A stretch of DNA of 64,000 nucleotides from Datura wrightii (Eukaryota; Streptophyta; Magnoliopsida; Solanales; Solanaceae): positions 138,139,001 to 138,203,000 of the forward strand of contig JASDFA010000010.1 of the NCBI GenBank assembly GCA_035772735.1. Direction: 5' to 3'. Numbering within the stretch: position 1 is the first letter of the stretch; the number at the start of each line of letters is the position of its first letter. Of this stretch, positions 33,546 to 44,619 are shown piece after piece. The notes under the pieces were generated by a model that had not been told where the DNA came from, made no database searches, and saw only the letters and a program-made list of their open reading frames with translations. A program made the translations under genes and the position numbers.

Positions 33546-34010
33546 CTGGAAAGTTCGCCTGATGTAGTTACTGCTATGTTACGTTTCTTATATTTAGATG
33601 TGTATGCCCTCTTAGATCCAGGAGCCACTCTTTCGTTCGTGACACCCTATATAGCACTCCAGTTCAACATCAATCCATAGGTCCTCTCAAAACCATTTTC
33701 AGTCTCCACCCCAGTTGGCGAGTCAGTTAGAGCCAGCCGGGTGTATAGAAACTGCCCAGTCTCAGTCCTAAGTAAAGTTATTCCAGTTGATCTTGTAGAG
33801 TTAGACATGGCCGACTTTGACCTTATTCTCGGCATGGATTGTTTACACTCTTGCTATGCCTCAGTCAATTGTAGAACTAGAGTTGTCAAGTTTCAATTTC
33901 CTAATGAGCCAGTGTTAGAATGGACGGGTGGCAGTTCAGCGCCTAAGGGTAGGTTTATTTCCTACCTTAAAGCCCAGAAACTCATCTCCAAGGGGTGTAT
34001 ATACCATCTA
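33546..34010 (+). pseudogene. Aspartic protease region of element D
   Basis: LLDPGATLSFVTPYIA near 33610-33660 carries the active-site Asp. A TAG at about 33679 interrupts it before VLSKPFSVSTPVGESV. Then follow LVELDMADFDLILGMDCL and GRFISYLKAQKLISKG, running straight into reverse transcriptase. The layout equals that of element A, which has Glu at the stop position. Confidence 0.85.
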
Positions 34011-35030
34011 GTTGGGGTCAAGGATTCCAACTCTGAGACCCCAACTATCCAGTCAGTTCCAGTAGTCAGTGAGTTCCCAGATGTTTTTCCTAAGGATCTT
34101 CCCGGAGTTCCTCCTGAACAGGAAATAGACTTCGGAATAGATCTCCTCCCAGATACTCAGCCTATCTCCATCCCTCCTTACAGAATGGCTCCGACTAAGC
34201 TTAAGGAGTTGAAGGAGTAGCTAAAAGTGCTTCTTGACAAGGGTTTTATCAGACCCAGCATCTCTCCCTGGGGTGCTCCAATACTATTCGTGCATAAGAA
34301 AGTCAGTACCCTCAGAATGTGCATAGATTACCGTCAGCTGAACAAGGTCACATTCAAGAACAAGTACCCTTTACCCAGAATTAACGATCTGTTTGACCAA
34401 CTTCATGGAGCCAGTTGTTTCTCCAAGATCGATCTCAGGTCAGGGTACCATCAGCTAAGGGTCAGGGATTGTGACATACCGAAAATAACATTCAGAACTA
34501 GGTATGGTCACTACGAGTTTACGGTGATGTCCTTCGTGCTAACAACACCCCAGCAGCCTTCATGGACTTACTGAACAGAGTCTTCAAGCCATACCTGGAT
34601 ATGTTCATCATTGTATTTATCGATGACATTCTAGTATACTCTAGAAATAAGGAAGATCATGCAAATCACCTGAGATTTAACATTGCAAACACTCAGGGAA
34701 CATCAGTTGTTTGGCAAGTTCAGTAAGTGGGAATTTTGGTTAAAGTCCGTGACCTTCTTAGGTCATGTGGTCTCAAGTGAAGGAATACATGTAGATCCTC
34801 ACAAGACAGCAGCCGTAAAAGATTGGCCCAGACCTACCTCTCCTACTAAAATCAGGAGTTTCCTAGGCTTAGTGGGTAATTACCGACGATTTGTGGAAGG
34901 CTTTTCCTCCATAGCATCTCCTCTAACTAAGTTAACACAAAAGAAGGTGAAATTTCAGTGGTCGGACGAGTGTGAGAAGAGTTTCCAGGAGTTGAACACT
35001 CGACTCACTACTGCTCCAGCTCTGACCTTT
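34011..35030 (+). pseudogene. Reverse transcriptase of element D
   Basis: EFPDVFPKDLPGVPPEQEID opens the domain; TAG at 34218 replaces the Gln of the KELKE-LK motif. PWGAPILFVHKK, MCIDYRQLNKVTFKNKYPLP and FSKIDLRSGYHQLRV follow to a one-base loss near 34555. The FIDD box lies in the next frame at about 34619-34630, another shift occurs near 34680, and SFLGLVGNYRRFVEGFSSIA completes the domain in the long open frame 34683-35771. Domain order and spacing are normal for gypsy reverse transcriptase. Confidence 0.9.
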
Positions 35031-35771
35031 CCAAAAGGAACAGATGGATTGGATGTTTATTGTGACGCTTCCAGAGTTGGACTCGATTTCATTCTGATGC
35101 AGCGGGGCAAAGTGATAGCCTATGCCTCTAGACAACTCAAAGTTCATGAGAAGAATTATCCAACTCATGACTTGGAGTTGGAAGCGGTGGTATTCGCACA
35201 AAAAATATGGAGACATTACCTTTATGGAGCTCACGTGGATGTGTTCACAGATCACAAGACCCTTCAGTATGTGCTCAGCCAGAAGGACCTAAACCTGCGT
35301 CAGAGACGGTGGTTGGAGTTGCTAAAAGACTATGACATGAGTGTACTGTATCACCCGAGAAGAGCCAATGTGGTGGCTGACGTCCTAAGCAGACAGCCTA
35401 TGTGGAGTGTGACTCATATTGAGGAAGACAAAAAGGAGTTAGCAAGGGACATTCACATATTATCCCGGTTAGAGGTGCAGTTGGTGGATTTGGCTGAAGG
35501 TGGTGTGGTAGTGCATAGTGGGTCAGATTCATCCTTGGTATTGGAAGTTAAGTCCAGGCAAGATGAAGATCCGGTTCTACTTAAACTTAAAGAAGCAGTT
35601 CTCAGAAAGGAGGTTGAGGCTTTCTCTCAAGGGGGAGATGGGTTGCTTCATTACCAGGGCAGGTTGTGTGTACCGGATATTGGTGAGTTAAGACAGCAGA
35701 TACTGGCCGAGGCACACAGCTCGAGATACTCTATTCACCCTGGTGCTACTAAGATTTATCGTGATTTATAG
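35031..35771 (+). pseudogene. RNase H and integrase zinc-finger start of element D
   Basis: This is part of the longest open frame of the window (362 codons from 34683). It keeps all RNase H acidic positions: YCDASRVGL, HDLELEAVVF, VDVFTDHKTL and NVVADVLSR. After the linker (SSLVLEVKSRQDEDPVLLKL, LCVPDIGELR) the zinc-finger histidines appear in HSSRYSIHPGATKIYRDL, where a TAG ends the frame. Element A has Arg at that codon. This segment would be catalytically plausible alone but is cut off from the rest of Pol. Confidence 0.9.
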
Positions 35772-36549
35772 GAAATTTACTGGTGGAACGACATGAAAAG
35801 AGATATTGCTAAATTTGTGGCCAAGTGCTCGAATTGCCAACAGGTTAAGGTAGAACATCAAAGACCAGGAGGCGTGACTCAAGATATCAGTATACCCACA
35901 TGGAAGTGGGAAGCAGTAAATATGGACTTCATTACAGGTCTACCCCTGACTCATCGGTAGCATGACTCAATCTGGGTGGTAGTAGATCGGATAACTAAGT
36001 CAACTCACTTTCTCCCAGTCAAAACCATAGACTCAGCTGAGAACTATGCCAAACTTTACATCCGAGAGCTATTCAGACTCCATGGGGTGCCCTTGGCTAT
36101 CATTTCAGATAGGGGAACGCAGTTCACCTTACACTTTTGGAAGTCCTTTTGAGAAGGGACTAGGCACTCAGGTCAAGCTCAACACAGCTTTCCACCCACA
36201 GACCGATGGGCAAGCTGAGCGGACTATTCAGACCCTAGAAGATATGCGAAGATCTTGCGCGATTGATTTTAAGGGTAATTGGGATGACCATTTGCCTCTT
36301 ATCGAGTTTGCGCACAACAACAATTACCACTCTAGCATTCAGATGGCCCCATTTGAAGCATTATATGGGAGAAGCTGCAGATCTCCTATAGGGTGGTTTG
36401 AGGTTGGTGAAGCTACCTTGATAGGGCCAGACTCAATTCACGAGGAAATGCAGAAAGGTCAGCTCATCCGAGGGGTTGAAAACAGCCCAAAGCCGTCAAA
36501 AATCTTCTGCCGATGTACGGTGAAGAGAATTGTAGTATGCAGTTGGTGA
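35772..36549 (+). pseudogene. Integrase of element D
   Basis: Continues in frame with EIYWWNDMKRDIAKFVAK and CSNCQQVKVEHQ (zinc-finger cysteines), WKWEAVNMDFITGLP, a TAG at 35958 where element A has Gln, then WVVVDRITKSTHFLPV (first Asp) and ISDRGTQFT (second Asp). A frameshift near 36125-36150 moves to a frame with TDGQAERTIQTLEDM, in which the catalytic Glu is kept (36217-36219). RSPIGWFEVGEATLIGPDS follows before another shift near 36470. All three catalytic residues exist but not in one frame. Confidence 0.88.
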
Positions 36550-36979
36550 CTAGGTATACCTGAAAATTTCTCCCATGAAATGGGTGATGAGGTTTGGCAA
36601 GAAAGGGAAGCTCAGTCCGAGATATGTGGGACCTTATAGAATTTTGAGGTGTATCGGTAATGTAGCCTATGAGCTAGATTTACCTTTAGAACTAGTAGTT
36701 CTGCACCCAATTTTCCGTATTTCTCTTTTGAAGAAGTGCATCGAAGATCCAACCTCAGTTGTGCCATTAGACAGCGTGGAATTAATGGATAATCTCTCAT
36801 ATGATGAGGTACCAGTTTAGATCCTGGACCATCAGGTTCGTAAGTTAAGGAATAAGGAAATAGCTTCAGTCAAGGTCCTATGGAGAAATCAGCAGGTTGA
36901 GGGAGCTACGTGGGAGGCTGAAGCAGATATGATGGCCAAATATCCTCCCTTGTTCCCTGCCGGCTCTAACACAGCTTGA
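36550..36979 (+). pseudogene. Integrase C terminus and chromodomain-like tail of element D
   Basis: VMRFGKKGKLSPRYVGPYRI and VAYELDLPLELVVLHPIFRI lead to the tail. A TAG at 36818-36820 precedes ILDHQVRKLRNKEIASVK and VLWRNQQVEGATWEAEADMM, ending with TGA at 36977-36979. This is the chromodomain-like region shared with element A. Confidence 0.85.
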
Positions 36980-37210
36980 TATATTACTTTTGACCCTAGA
37001 ACTCAATTTAGTTTCATGACTCAGTTCAAATGTTCAAGTCTCTTTTACGTTTTTGAATGTATGTATGAAAAGTAATTTCAGATCAGTTATGTATTTTGAA
37101 ACGGAGGTAGTCATTCCGGCAGTTTGGAGTCAAATGAGCAGTATTTAAAAATTTTGATTGCTATTTTCTGCTTCCTGTGTATTTTCTAACATTCGAGGAT
37201 GAATGTTTAC
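36980..37210 (+). other. 3' untranslated interior of element D
   Basis: Short non-coding stretch from the pol stop to the PPT, containing the conserved GAGGATGAATGTT lead-in at about 37195-37207. Confidence 0.6.
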
Positions 37211-37223
37211 AAGGGGGAGATAT
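37211..37223 (+). other. Polypurine tract of element D
   Basis: AAGGGGGAGATAT directly before the 3' LTR start TGTAATGCCCC. Confidence 0.88.
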
Positions 37224-38363
37224 TGTAATGCCCCAAAAACTCAAAATTAAAATCCGGGACTTAAATAAGAAAATCTAGAAAAGCTGCAGAAATGCTACAG
37301 GAAGACTCACCTAATGAGTCATTATGAGACCTAACGACTCATCAGGTTAGTCGTGAGAAGAAGGAGTAAGTATTGAAAATGAGAAGCAGTGCACCCAACG
37401 AGAGACTTCACGAGTCGTGGTCACTGACCACGACCCATTAAGTCACTCGTGGTCAGGGCTGGGTCAAGGGATTTTAAATTGGTCAATGTACTTGACAGGT
37501 GGGGACAATGAGTCGTGGTTACCTGTAATGACTCGTTATGTCCCCTGTTGCCAGCCCTAGCTAGTTTTTAGGCAGTGTACCTAACAAGTGTTACCACGAG
37601 TCATCACCAGTGGCAATGACTCGTTGAGTGACTTGTTACCTAGTCTAGTGTTGGATCTTCAGAAGTGAGGCAGTGTGGTCCATGACTGGTGACCACGACT
37701 CGTTAGGTCCCTCGTGGTGACCTACAGGGGAATCCAGGTAGTGTACTCAATGGGTGTGACCAAGAGTCGTGGTCAGTCACCACGACTCGTTAGGTCACCC
37801 ATTAAGGACACCTGGCAGTTTTTCCCAGCAAATTTCTAAGGGCTATTTAGCAATTCCCTACTCTCCTAAGCTTTTAACTACATCATTTTGAACATAGTTT
37901 TAGATTTATTAGGGGGTTTGAACGGCTCCCCCCCTCATTCCCACGATCTTTCTCTAAAAAACTATCGAAGAGTTCCTCAAGAAAACTCTCAAGCAAGCTT
38001 AGGATTGTCCTCCATTGCAGCAGTTCGAGTCCTCTTCTCCAGGAGAATTCTAGTCAGGTATGTGAGAATTTAACAAGGGAATTGTTCTTCCCTTGTGTCC
38101 CCCAAAATCTTCCCATAATTTTCCTATCAGTTTAGCCCTGAGATTTTCGAATATGCAGAGATTTTCATGTTGGTTCTCATTAATTTCAATTGGGTTATTA
38201 TCCATGTTTATTACTCACATGATTTTCATTAATTCATAAGTAAATAGTTGTTGTTATTGCCAAGATCATTTACAGCCCTAAATTTTTTAGCAAAGATTAT
38301 TGCGTAAATTTTGTCTATTTTGCAGAGTATGTTTTGGGCTGAATATCCTAGAAATTCTTATTT

Positions 38364-38439
<76 letters not shown>

Positions 38440-39843
38440 CAATTATTCCATTGAGGAGAATGATTTTACCCTTGTTGGATGAAACCCCTTTAAATTCTTG
38501 AAATTTCGTCATATTATGAAATTCTCGTATTGTTGGAATGAGTTGAGTTCTCTATTAGCTTCTTAGTAGTTCAATCCAGTTAGAACGTAGAATCTCTTCA
38601 GAATCATTCAGAAAATTGTCAACTGATCAATTTAACTACAGTATTTTCCCGAGGTGTTAGTGGTGCCTCTCAATTATCAGAACCAAACTCAGAATATAAC
38701 TTATTTGGTCCATTAGGCGGTCATGAAATTCTATTTTTATAGCTCTGACCAGCCCCAGGACCCCAGTTCAGTTATCAGCTTATTCTTTAGATGGTTACGA
38801 CGCTTCCAGATTAGAAGCTCTGACCACTCTTAGAACTCAGTTGCCAAATCTGGTCCTATAAGACGCTAGGGAACTCTCAGAGAGTATCCCTGAGTCAGTT
38901 ATAGTCTTGGGCCCTAGTATCAAGCTATCCACTTGTTAGTAGTAGTCGTGATAGGATTTTCCAGTGGGAGTAGGACTTAGCAACGAAAGGGCCGGAGTTC
39001 TAGTGCACCCAGGATCTAGAACTACGTTGCCCCCATAGGTTATATTTACTTGGCTTCATGGCCCCCTATGACAGTGATTCTCACAGTCCATGCCTTTATA
39101 CCTTGACAAGGTATATTGGGTCCTACTGGTGGGGTGTATACATCGGACTCCACATCTAGCTCACATGGTTAAATGTCAGTTATAGACTATCCCACTAGTC
39201 AGTTAGTTCAGTCTTAGTTTTCAACAGTTCAATTCAGTGTGGTCACTCAGACTCAGTATTTCAGACTTAGGGTGTGTCTTTGACCATCAGACAGGGTCAT
39301 CTTGACCATTTCAGTTTACATCAGTAGTTCAGTTAAGCTTACCTGCTGGTCATTGCGTGTCATTTTAGTTTAGACTTTATATTCAGATATGTTTTATCCC
39401 ACTTACTCAGTACATTCAAAGTATTGATGCATACTTTTATGTTGTATCATTTAATGATACAGCTGCAGGTTCCCAGACCCAGCACTGTTAGCCGTTGCGA
39501 TCCAGATCCTCCTCCGCTGCAGCCAAAGTGTTAGTCCTCATCATTCAAGGGCCTTGTTTTACTTTATCTCAGTTGAGTTATTATTTTTATTTAGACTTAG
39601 AGTTAGCTGGGGGCTTGTCCCAGCAACTCATCAGTTAGAAGGCTTTCAGACTGTAGATGTTCAGATTTTATGTTTTAAGTTTTATCTTATATTTCATAGA
39701 AATGCTTTTATGTTATTATTTCAAAATTCAGTTGTGCATGTTTTACTTAGAATACCAGTGTTTGATAGACCAGGGGTTGACTTGGGGTCACTTGTGACTT
39801 CAAGTGTCATGTTACATCCAGGGTGTATTCTCGGGGTGCGACA
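37224..39843 (+). repeat. 3' LTR of element D
   Basis: 2620 bp, TGTAATGCCCC to GGTGCGACA. Matches the 5' LTR throughout. At 37315-37321 it has TGAGTCA where the 5' LTR has TGAGTCG (29712-29718). The microsatellite at 38367-38437 is longer and differently composed than in the 5' copy. Confidence 0.94.
38367..38437. repeat. TA/GT compound microsatellite in the 3' LTR of D
   Basis: About fifteen TA units followed by about twenty GT units. The GA block present in the 5' LTR is absent. Confidence 0.92.
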
Positions 39844-39963
39844 ATTAGCGTATTAACTTTTCATAAATCAAATTGAATGAGATTATGATCTTTTCTTATT
39901 TCTCAGATTAGGTCAAATTTATCCTAGTAGTTAACGTTTATAGTAAATTTGATATGTTAAGTT

Positions 39964-40377
39964 ACAACAACAACAAAAAAATATATTCAGTATAATTTCA
40001 CAAAATAGGATCTGGCGAAGGTAAGTGTATGCAGACCTTACCTCCGCCTCAGAGGCAGAGAGATTGTTTCCGATAGACACTTGGTTCAAGGATAAAAAAA
40101 TCAAAGCTAGCAATCAAGAAAAGGGAATAACGAATGAAACAAAGCATGTCAAACATCATCTGAAGTAAAAATACTACAATACACAAGGTTCAAGAAATAA
40201 TAGATAATATCATAAATCTATAGGCAAGATACTATAGGAGTAATTTTACGACTACTTGTGTGGGAAGATTTACTAAACAACGCTCTACTCCCTACTAGTC
40301 TACTATCATAATTCGTGTCTTCGACAACCTCCTATCTAGGGCCATGTTCTCGATAAGTTGCTACTATGTCATGTCCT
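39964..40377 (-). mobile_element. RTE-type LINE, 3' part with TTG tail (split copy)
   Basis: On the minus strand it ends in a (TTG)n-like tail (plus-strand ACAACAACAAC at 39964). The segment before it (about 39990-40090) has the wording of the 3' end shared by Solanaceae RTE LINEs and TS SINEs, such as AGGTAAGGTCTGCATACA. The part at 40280-40377 encodes the end of the LINE protein (ENMALDRR and following residues). The protein continues at 58020, so the LINE was one copy before element E inserted. Confidence 0.75.
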
Positions 40378-41747
40378 TGTTAGAACATGCGCAGCGGAAG
40401 CAAGCATAAATTGGATCAACTATATTACATGAATCACTAGATAACAACAACGAATTAGATTACGAAATACTAACCTCTTGAAGCTTTCGAATAAAACGTC
40501 CAACTCGCTCTCCATGTTTGCAATCTTCTACTATAGCTTGAATAATATCCGAGTAGGGAATACTTGGTAAGTACTGCTTCTCAGAAAAGATAATATTTTC
40601 AAGGAGGAAAAAGCCCTATTTATATTAACGTTTTTAGGGTGTAAAACTATAATCCCAAAACATATAGGATTCCTACTTTCCTTATATATCACACATTTTT
40701 TAAGCGTATGAAACCCAAAACGTGTACTACATACCTTTTCTGAAACTGTCCAAAATCTTGTAGGATTTTACTACTTCAAGAAAATAGGTTTCTTTCTTTT
40801 CCAAGTTCTTTAATTAACCAAGAATAGCAGGAACCATAGATTAGTGAGGCTTCCAAATATGGTTTAATTCGAAATAATGAATGAATTAACCTACCATAAT
40901 AAATTACAGATTATTCCACTAAAAATTCGTAATTGCACTCCTTGGTATAATTTCAAACTCAATCATTAAATTCTTATTTAACTCCCCATGTTAAGACCAC
41001 AGATACCAACCGATCGAATTAAATTTCTGACTATTTAATTCATTGATCAATTTAATTCTTTATTCAAACTCTTAACATATTTCATGTGACGGATACAGAA
41101 TCCACTTGCAGGGTTTTCACATGAAACCTAATAAGCAATCATAAAGGGATATCATCAATCTCAAAGTCGAGACATGGATTCCATCAACTAACTATTATTT
41201 CAAAAATATAATTTGTCATCATCCAACCTATCGGAAATATTTTAACTCGAGAAAGAGTTTCACCTTTTGATAGATTAAAATAACAAGTAAATGACATTGA
41301 TCATAATAATTATATCAAGATTAAGAGTATAAGTACATTTAATGATCTAGAGAATTTATTTTACTAAGTTAGACAAAATATTTTTCTCCACTTGGTCCGT
41401 TCAATACATACAAAATGTACTAGCACAAGAAGTTGGAATAATACCATTCCCATAATCAAGATAAATTACATTTAATCCCGTGCTACAATCATATCAATGA
41501 ATTTGTCCAATTTTCATCTGAGATTGTGAACATATATAAACTTTATACTTATAAGAACTGATGATTTAATCTTTTGTGTATAAGCTAAACTCTATACACA
41601 GAATCATCTACTATATAAGTAAAGGACGCACATGCAAAAATGTCTATTAAATTAATACTTTATCAATTCAATCAATAAAATAAAAGTCTTACAAAACTGG
41701 TACATAATACTATACTAAAACTGCATGGTTAATAGTATATCCTAACA
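40378..41747 (-). repeat. 3' LTR of element E
   Basis: 1370 bp, plus-strand TGTTAGAACATG to ATATCCTAACA. Its ACAAAATGTACT at about 41410 is the uninterrupted version of the site where F entered the other LTR. A minus-strand TATA box (TATAAATAGGG) lies at 40614-40624. Confidence 0.93.
40614..40624 (-). promoter_or_regulatory. TATA box in the 3' LTR of element E
   Basis: Minus-strand TATAAATAGGG; the same sequence occurs at 47000-47010 in the 5' LTR, where it would drive transcription of the element. Confidence 0.6.
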
Positions 41748-42431
41748 ATCTCCCACTTAGAATCATAACCACGCACCTACAACTTTTAATGCCCATTCCT
41801 TCTACATGCTTATCAAAAGGCTTTTGGGACAAGATCTTTGTAAACGGGTCTGCCAAATTATTCTGCGATGCAACTTTCAAAACCTTTACATCTCCTCTCT
41901 GAGTTATGTCACGAATTAAGTGATATTTTTCCTCAATGTGCTTGCTTCTTTTGTGACTTCATGGTTCCTTTGAGTTTGCAACCGCACCACTATTATCACA
42001 ATAAAGTGTAATTGGTGCTTCAATTGAAGGAATCACTCCAAACTCTTTTAGGAAGTTCCGATGCCAAACAGCCTCCTTAGCCGCCTTAGAGGCAGCTACA
42101 TACTCGGTTTCCATGGCTGAATCAGCAACACATGATTGCTTGATACTCCTTAACTTATGGCTCCACCTCCTAAAGTAAACACATATCCTGAGGTAGATTT
42201 TCTAGAATCTCTATCAGACTGAAAATCTGAATCTGTGTACCCAACGAGTACCAGATCTCCCGAGTGAAAAACCAGCATATAATCGCTAGTCCTTTTTAGA
42301 TACTTGATTATATGCTTAACTATGTTCATTCCCAGGATTAGACTGATATCTACTAACCATGTGAGCAACAAAGCAAATGTCAGGTCTAGTACATAGCATA
42401 ACATACATGAGACTCCCAACAGCAGAAGCAT
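41710..42431 (-). pseudogene. RNase H and Pol C terminus of element E
   Basis: Reading down from about 42431: KHIIKYLKRTSDYMLVF, GYTDSDFQSDRDSRKSTSGY (copia RNase H start) and FTLGGGAIS, then a TAA. Further recognisable copia RNase H follows with YVAAS-type and LYCDNSGA-type blocks and ends near PFDKHVEGMGIKSCRCVVM. The final frame passes through the PPT and about 38 bases into the LTR, stopping at 41710-41712. RNase H degrades the RNA template. The stop after FTLGGGAIS and others break it. Confidence 0.85.
41748..41762 (-). other. Polypurine tract of element E
   Basis: Minus-strand TCTAAGTGGGAGAT directly before the LTR start TGTTAGGATATA, the usual copia PPT wording. Confidence 0.85.
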
Positions 42432-43300
42432 AAGGGATCAACCTCATCCTCTCTATCTCATCAGCCATTTTGGGAGACTAATCATTCGAGAGAGAAATTC
42501 CATGCCTAAAAGGAAGAAATCCCTTTTTGGAATTTTACATGCTAAACCTGGTAAGAATGGTATCAATATAAAGTACTTGAGACAAGCCTAATATCCTTTG
42601 CTTGCGATCTCACATGAGCTTGTTCCCAAGGATATGAGTCACTTCACCCAAGTCTTTCATATCAAAACGCGAGGAAAACCACACTTTGACTGATTTCAGC
42701 ATGCTCACATTATTTCCTATGAGCAAAATATCATCCACGTATAGAATCAAAAACGCTACTTTATCTCCCTCCAATTTTTTATATATGCATGACTCGTTCT
42801 CACATTGATCAAAAACAAAAGTCTTAATCGAATTTTCAAAACAAGTATTCCATTCCCTAGATGCTTATTTCAACCCATAAATGGATCTTTTCAGCTTACA
42901 CAACAGGTGCTTATTGCCACTTTCCACGAAACCTTATGGTTATGCCATATATATGCACTCATCAAGACTTTCATTAAGAAAATCCATCTTGACATCCATC
43001 TGATAGATCTCATAATCATAATGAGCAGCAATGGATACGAGAATTATGATGGATTTAAGCATGGCTACCAGCGAAAAAGTTTCCTCATAATCAATTCTTT
43101 CTTTTTGAGTAAACCCTTTTGCAACAAGCCTGGCTTTAAAAGTCTGCACTTCTCCATCCACCCCTCTCTTTTTTTTATAGATCCATCTATAGATGGTTTG
43201 ACTTCTACAGGTGGTTCTACAAGATCCCAGACTTGATTGGAGTACATAGACTCCATTTCAGACCTCATAGCGACTATCCATTTTTTCAGCATCGATATCT
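42432..43300 (-). pseudogene. Reverse transcriptase of element E
   Basis: On the minus strand: WIVAMRSEMESMYSNQVWDL, then after a frameshift FKARLVAKGFTQKERIDYEE, TFSLVAMLKSIIILVSIAA and QMDVKMDFLNESLDECIYM with the first catalytic Asp. The YVDD box lies at 42730-42741. Later blocks are decayed up to the RNase H start. This is the ordinary copia reverse transcriptase, broken by at least two shifts. Confidence 0.87.
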
Positions 43301-43870
43301 TGTAGTGCTTCGGCGTAACTAAGGGGTCCTATATCAGGATCTTTAGGAATTCTATCATAAGATTCTCCCAACAGCGCAAACCGAATGGGTTTTCTAATAA
43401 CTCTCCCACTATGAAGACTCACTACAAGATCATTAATCTGATCTTGTGGTGGAACTACAACATCACTTTCGGGAACTAAATCCTGATTATCACGAACTTC
43501 TTCCCCAAGCACAGGCTTCTCGACAAGTGCAGGTTGGTCAACATTTCTCCCATTATATTGAGGTAGCGAGATATCCGACCTTTGCACTTGTGCCTCCCGT
43601 TGCCTATTGACATCTCTCCCACTGCGATAATGGAGTGGTATGTCAATACTTGCTTGTGGAATTAGATCTTGGGATACATTATTTGTTAGTCCATTGTTCA
43701 ATTCCTGTAAAGCGAGTTTACTTCTCGGAACATGGTTTATTAAATAGTCCTCTTCTAGAAACTTGATATTTGTTGTAGTAATGACTTTCTTTTCTTTAGG
43801 ACAATAAAACAAAACACCTTTCTTCCTTTTTGGATTTCCAACAACAACACAACTTCTGTCCTTGATTCCA
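43258..43870 (-). pseudogene. Integrase-reverse transcriptase linker of element E
   Basis: An open frame 43812-43258 starts MFYCPKEKKVITTTNIKFLE, the conserved end of copia integrase, and then becomes polar and low in motifs (SGRVIRKPIRFALLGESY), ending in YAEALQDIDAEKMDSRYEV at the edge of reverse transcriptase. The first stretch of reverse transcriptase overlaps its end in another frame. Confidence 0.8.
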
Positions 43871-44605
43871 ACTTATCAGTTTTTCCCTTTAGTATGTGGG
43901 CTGGACAACCCCATACCCGAATGTGTCTTAGACTAGGCTTTCATCCAGTCCACAATTCTATCGGAGTTAAAGGTATTGATTTGGAAGGAACCAAGTTCAA
44001 CAAGTAGTTTGTCATGTCTAATGCATATCCCCAAAAAGAAGAAGGCAAATCTGAATAAATCAACACTGATCTTACTATTTACAAAAGAGTTTTGTTTCTT
44101 CTCTCTGCCACACCATTTTGTTGTGGTGTTCCTGGAGCAGATAATTGAGATGTAATTCCATAATCTGATAAGTATTTAATGAATTCAGGATAAAGGTATT
44201 CACCACCACGATTAGATCGTAATGATTTAATATGTTATCATGTCGCTTTTCCGTTTTTGAATTAAATTCTTTGAACTTGTCAAAGCATTCAGATGTACGG
44301 CGCAACAGATAAACATATCCATATTTAGAGTAGTCATCTGTGAAGGTCAAAAAATACTCAAAACCACCTCTTGCTTGTATATTCATAGGACCATACAAAT
44401 CAGAGTGAATTAATTCCAACTTATCTTTAACTCTATTTCGTTTAGAAGGAAAAGGTATCTTAGTCATTTTTCCTTCTAAATAGGATTCACAGGTTAGCAG
44501 TGCCTCCACTTTCAATGAACTCAAAGGTCCATCAGAGACCAACCTTGAAATCCTATTTATATTTATATGACCTAGACGCAAGTACCATAAGTAAGTTTGA
44601 CTCAA
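43871..44605 (-). pseudogene. Integrase of element E
   Basis: The frame from 44605 has the GAG-pre-integrase start (LWYLRLGHININRISRLV, then CESYLEGKMTK) and the core HSDLYGPMNIQARGGFEYFL, FTDDYSKYGYVYLLRR. After a shift near 44230 the second block reads SNRGGEYLYPEFIKYL: the catalytic Asp of the usual SDRGGE is Asn (44211-44213). VAERRN with the catalytic Glu follows. Loss of this Asp would inactivate strand transfer even without the shifts. Confidence 0.87.
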
Positions 44606-44619
44606 TTCAGAAACACGTT

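Larger units (their letters stand above)
29621..39843 (+). mobile_element. Element D: complete-length Ty3/gypsy chromovirus
   Basis: A 10.2-kb element bounded by ATTAG on both sides (29616-29620 and 39844-39848), a perfect 5-bp target duplication. It has LTRs 29621-32204 and 37224-39843, a PBS, gag with two zinc knuckles, protease, reverse transcriptase, RNase H, integrase, a chromodomain-like tail and a PPT. The protein order and C terminus match element A, so they are related lineages, but the LTRs are longer and share little beyond their termini and the motif array. At least ten in-frame stops and several frameshifts make it defective; the RNase H to zinc-finger part is the best preserved. 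Confidence 0.94.

Noticed and set aside
42805..43236. 143-codon plus-strand frame
   Set aside because: Antisense to the reverse transcriptase of element E.
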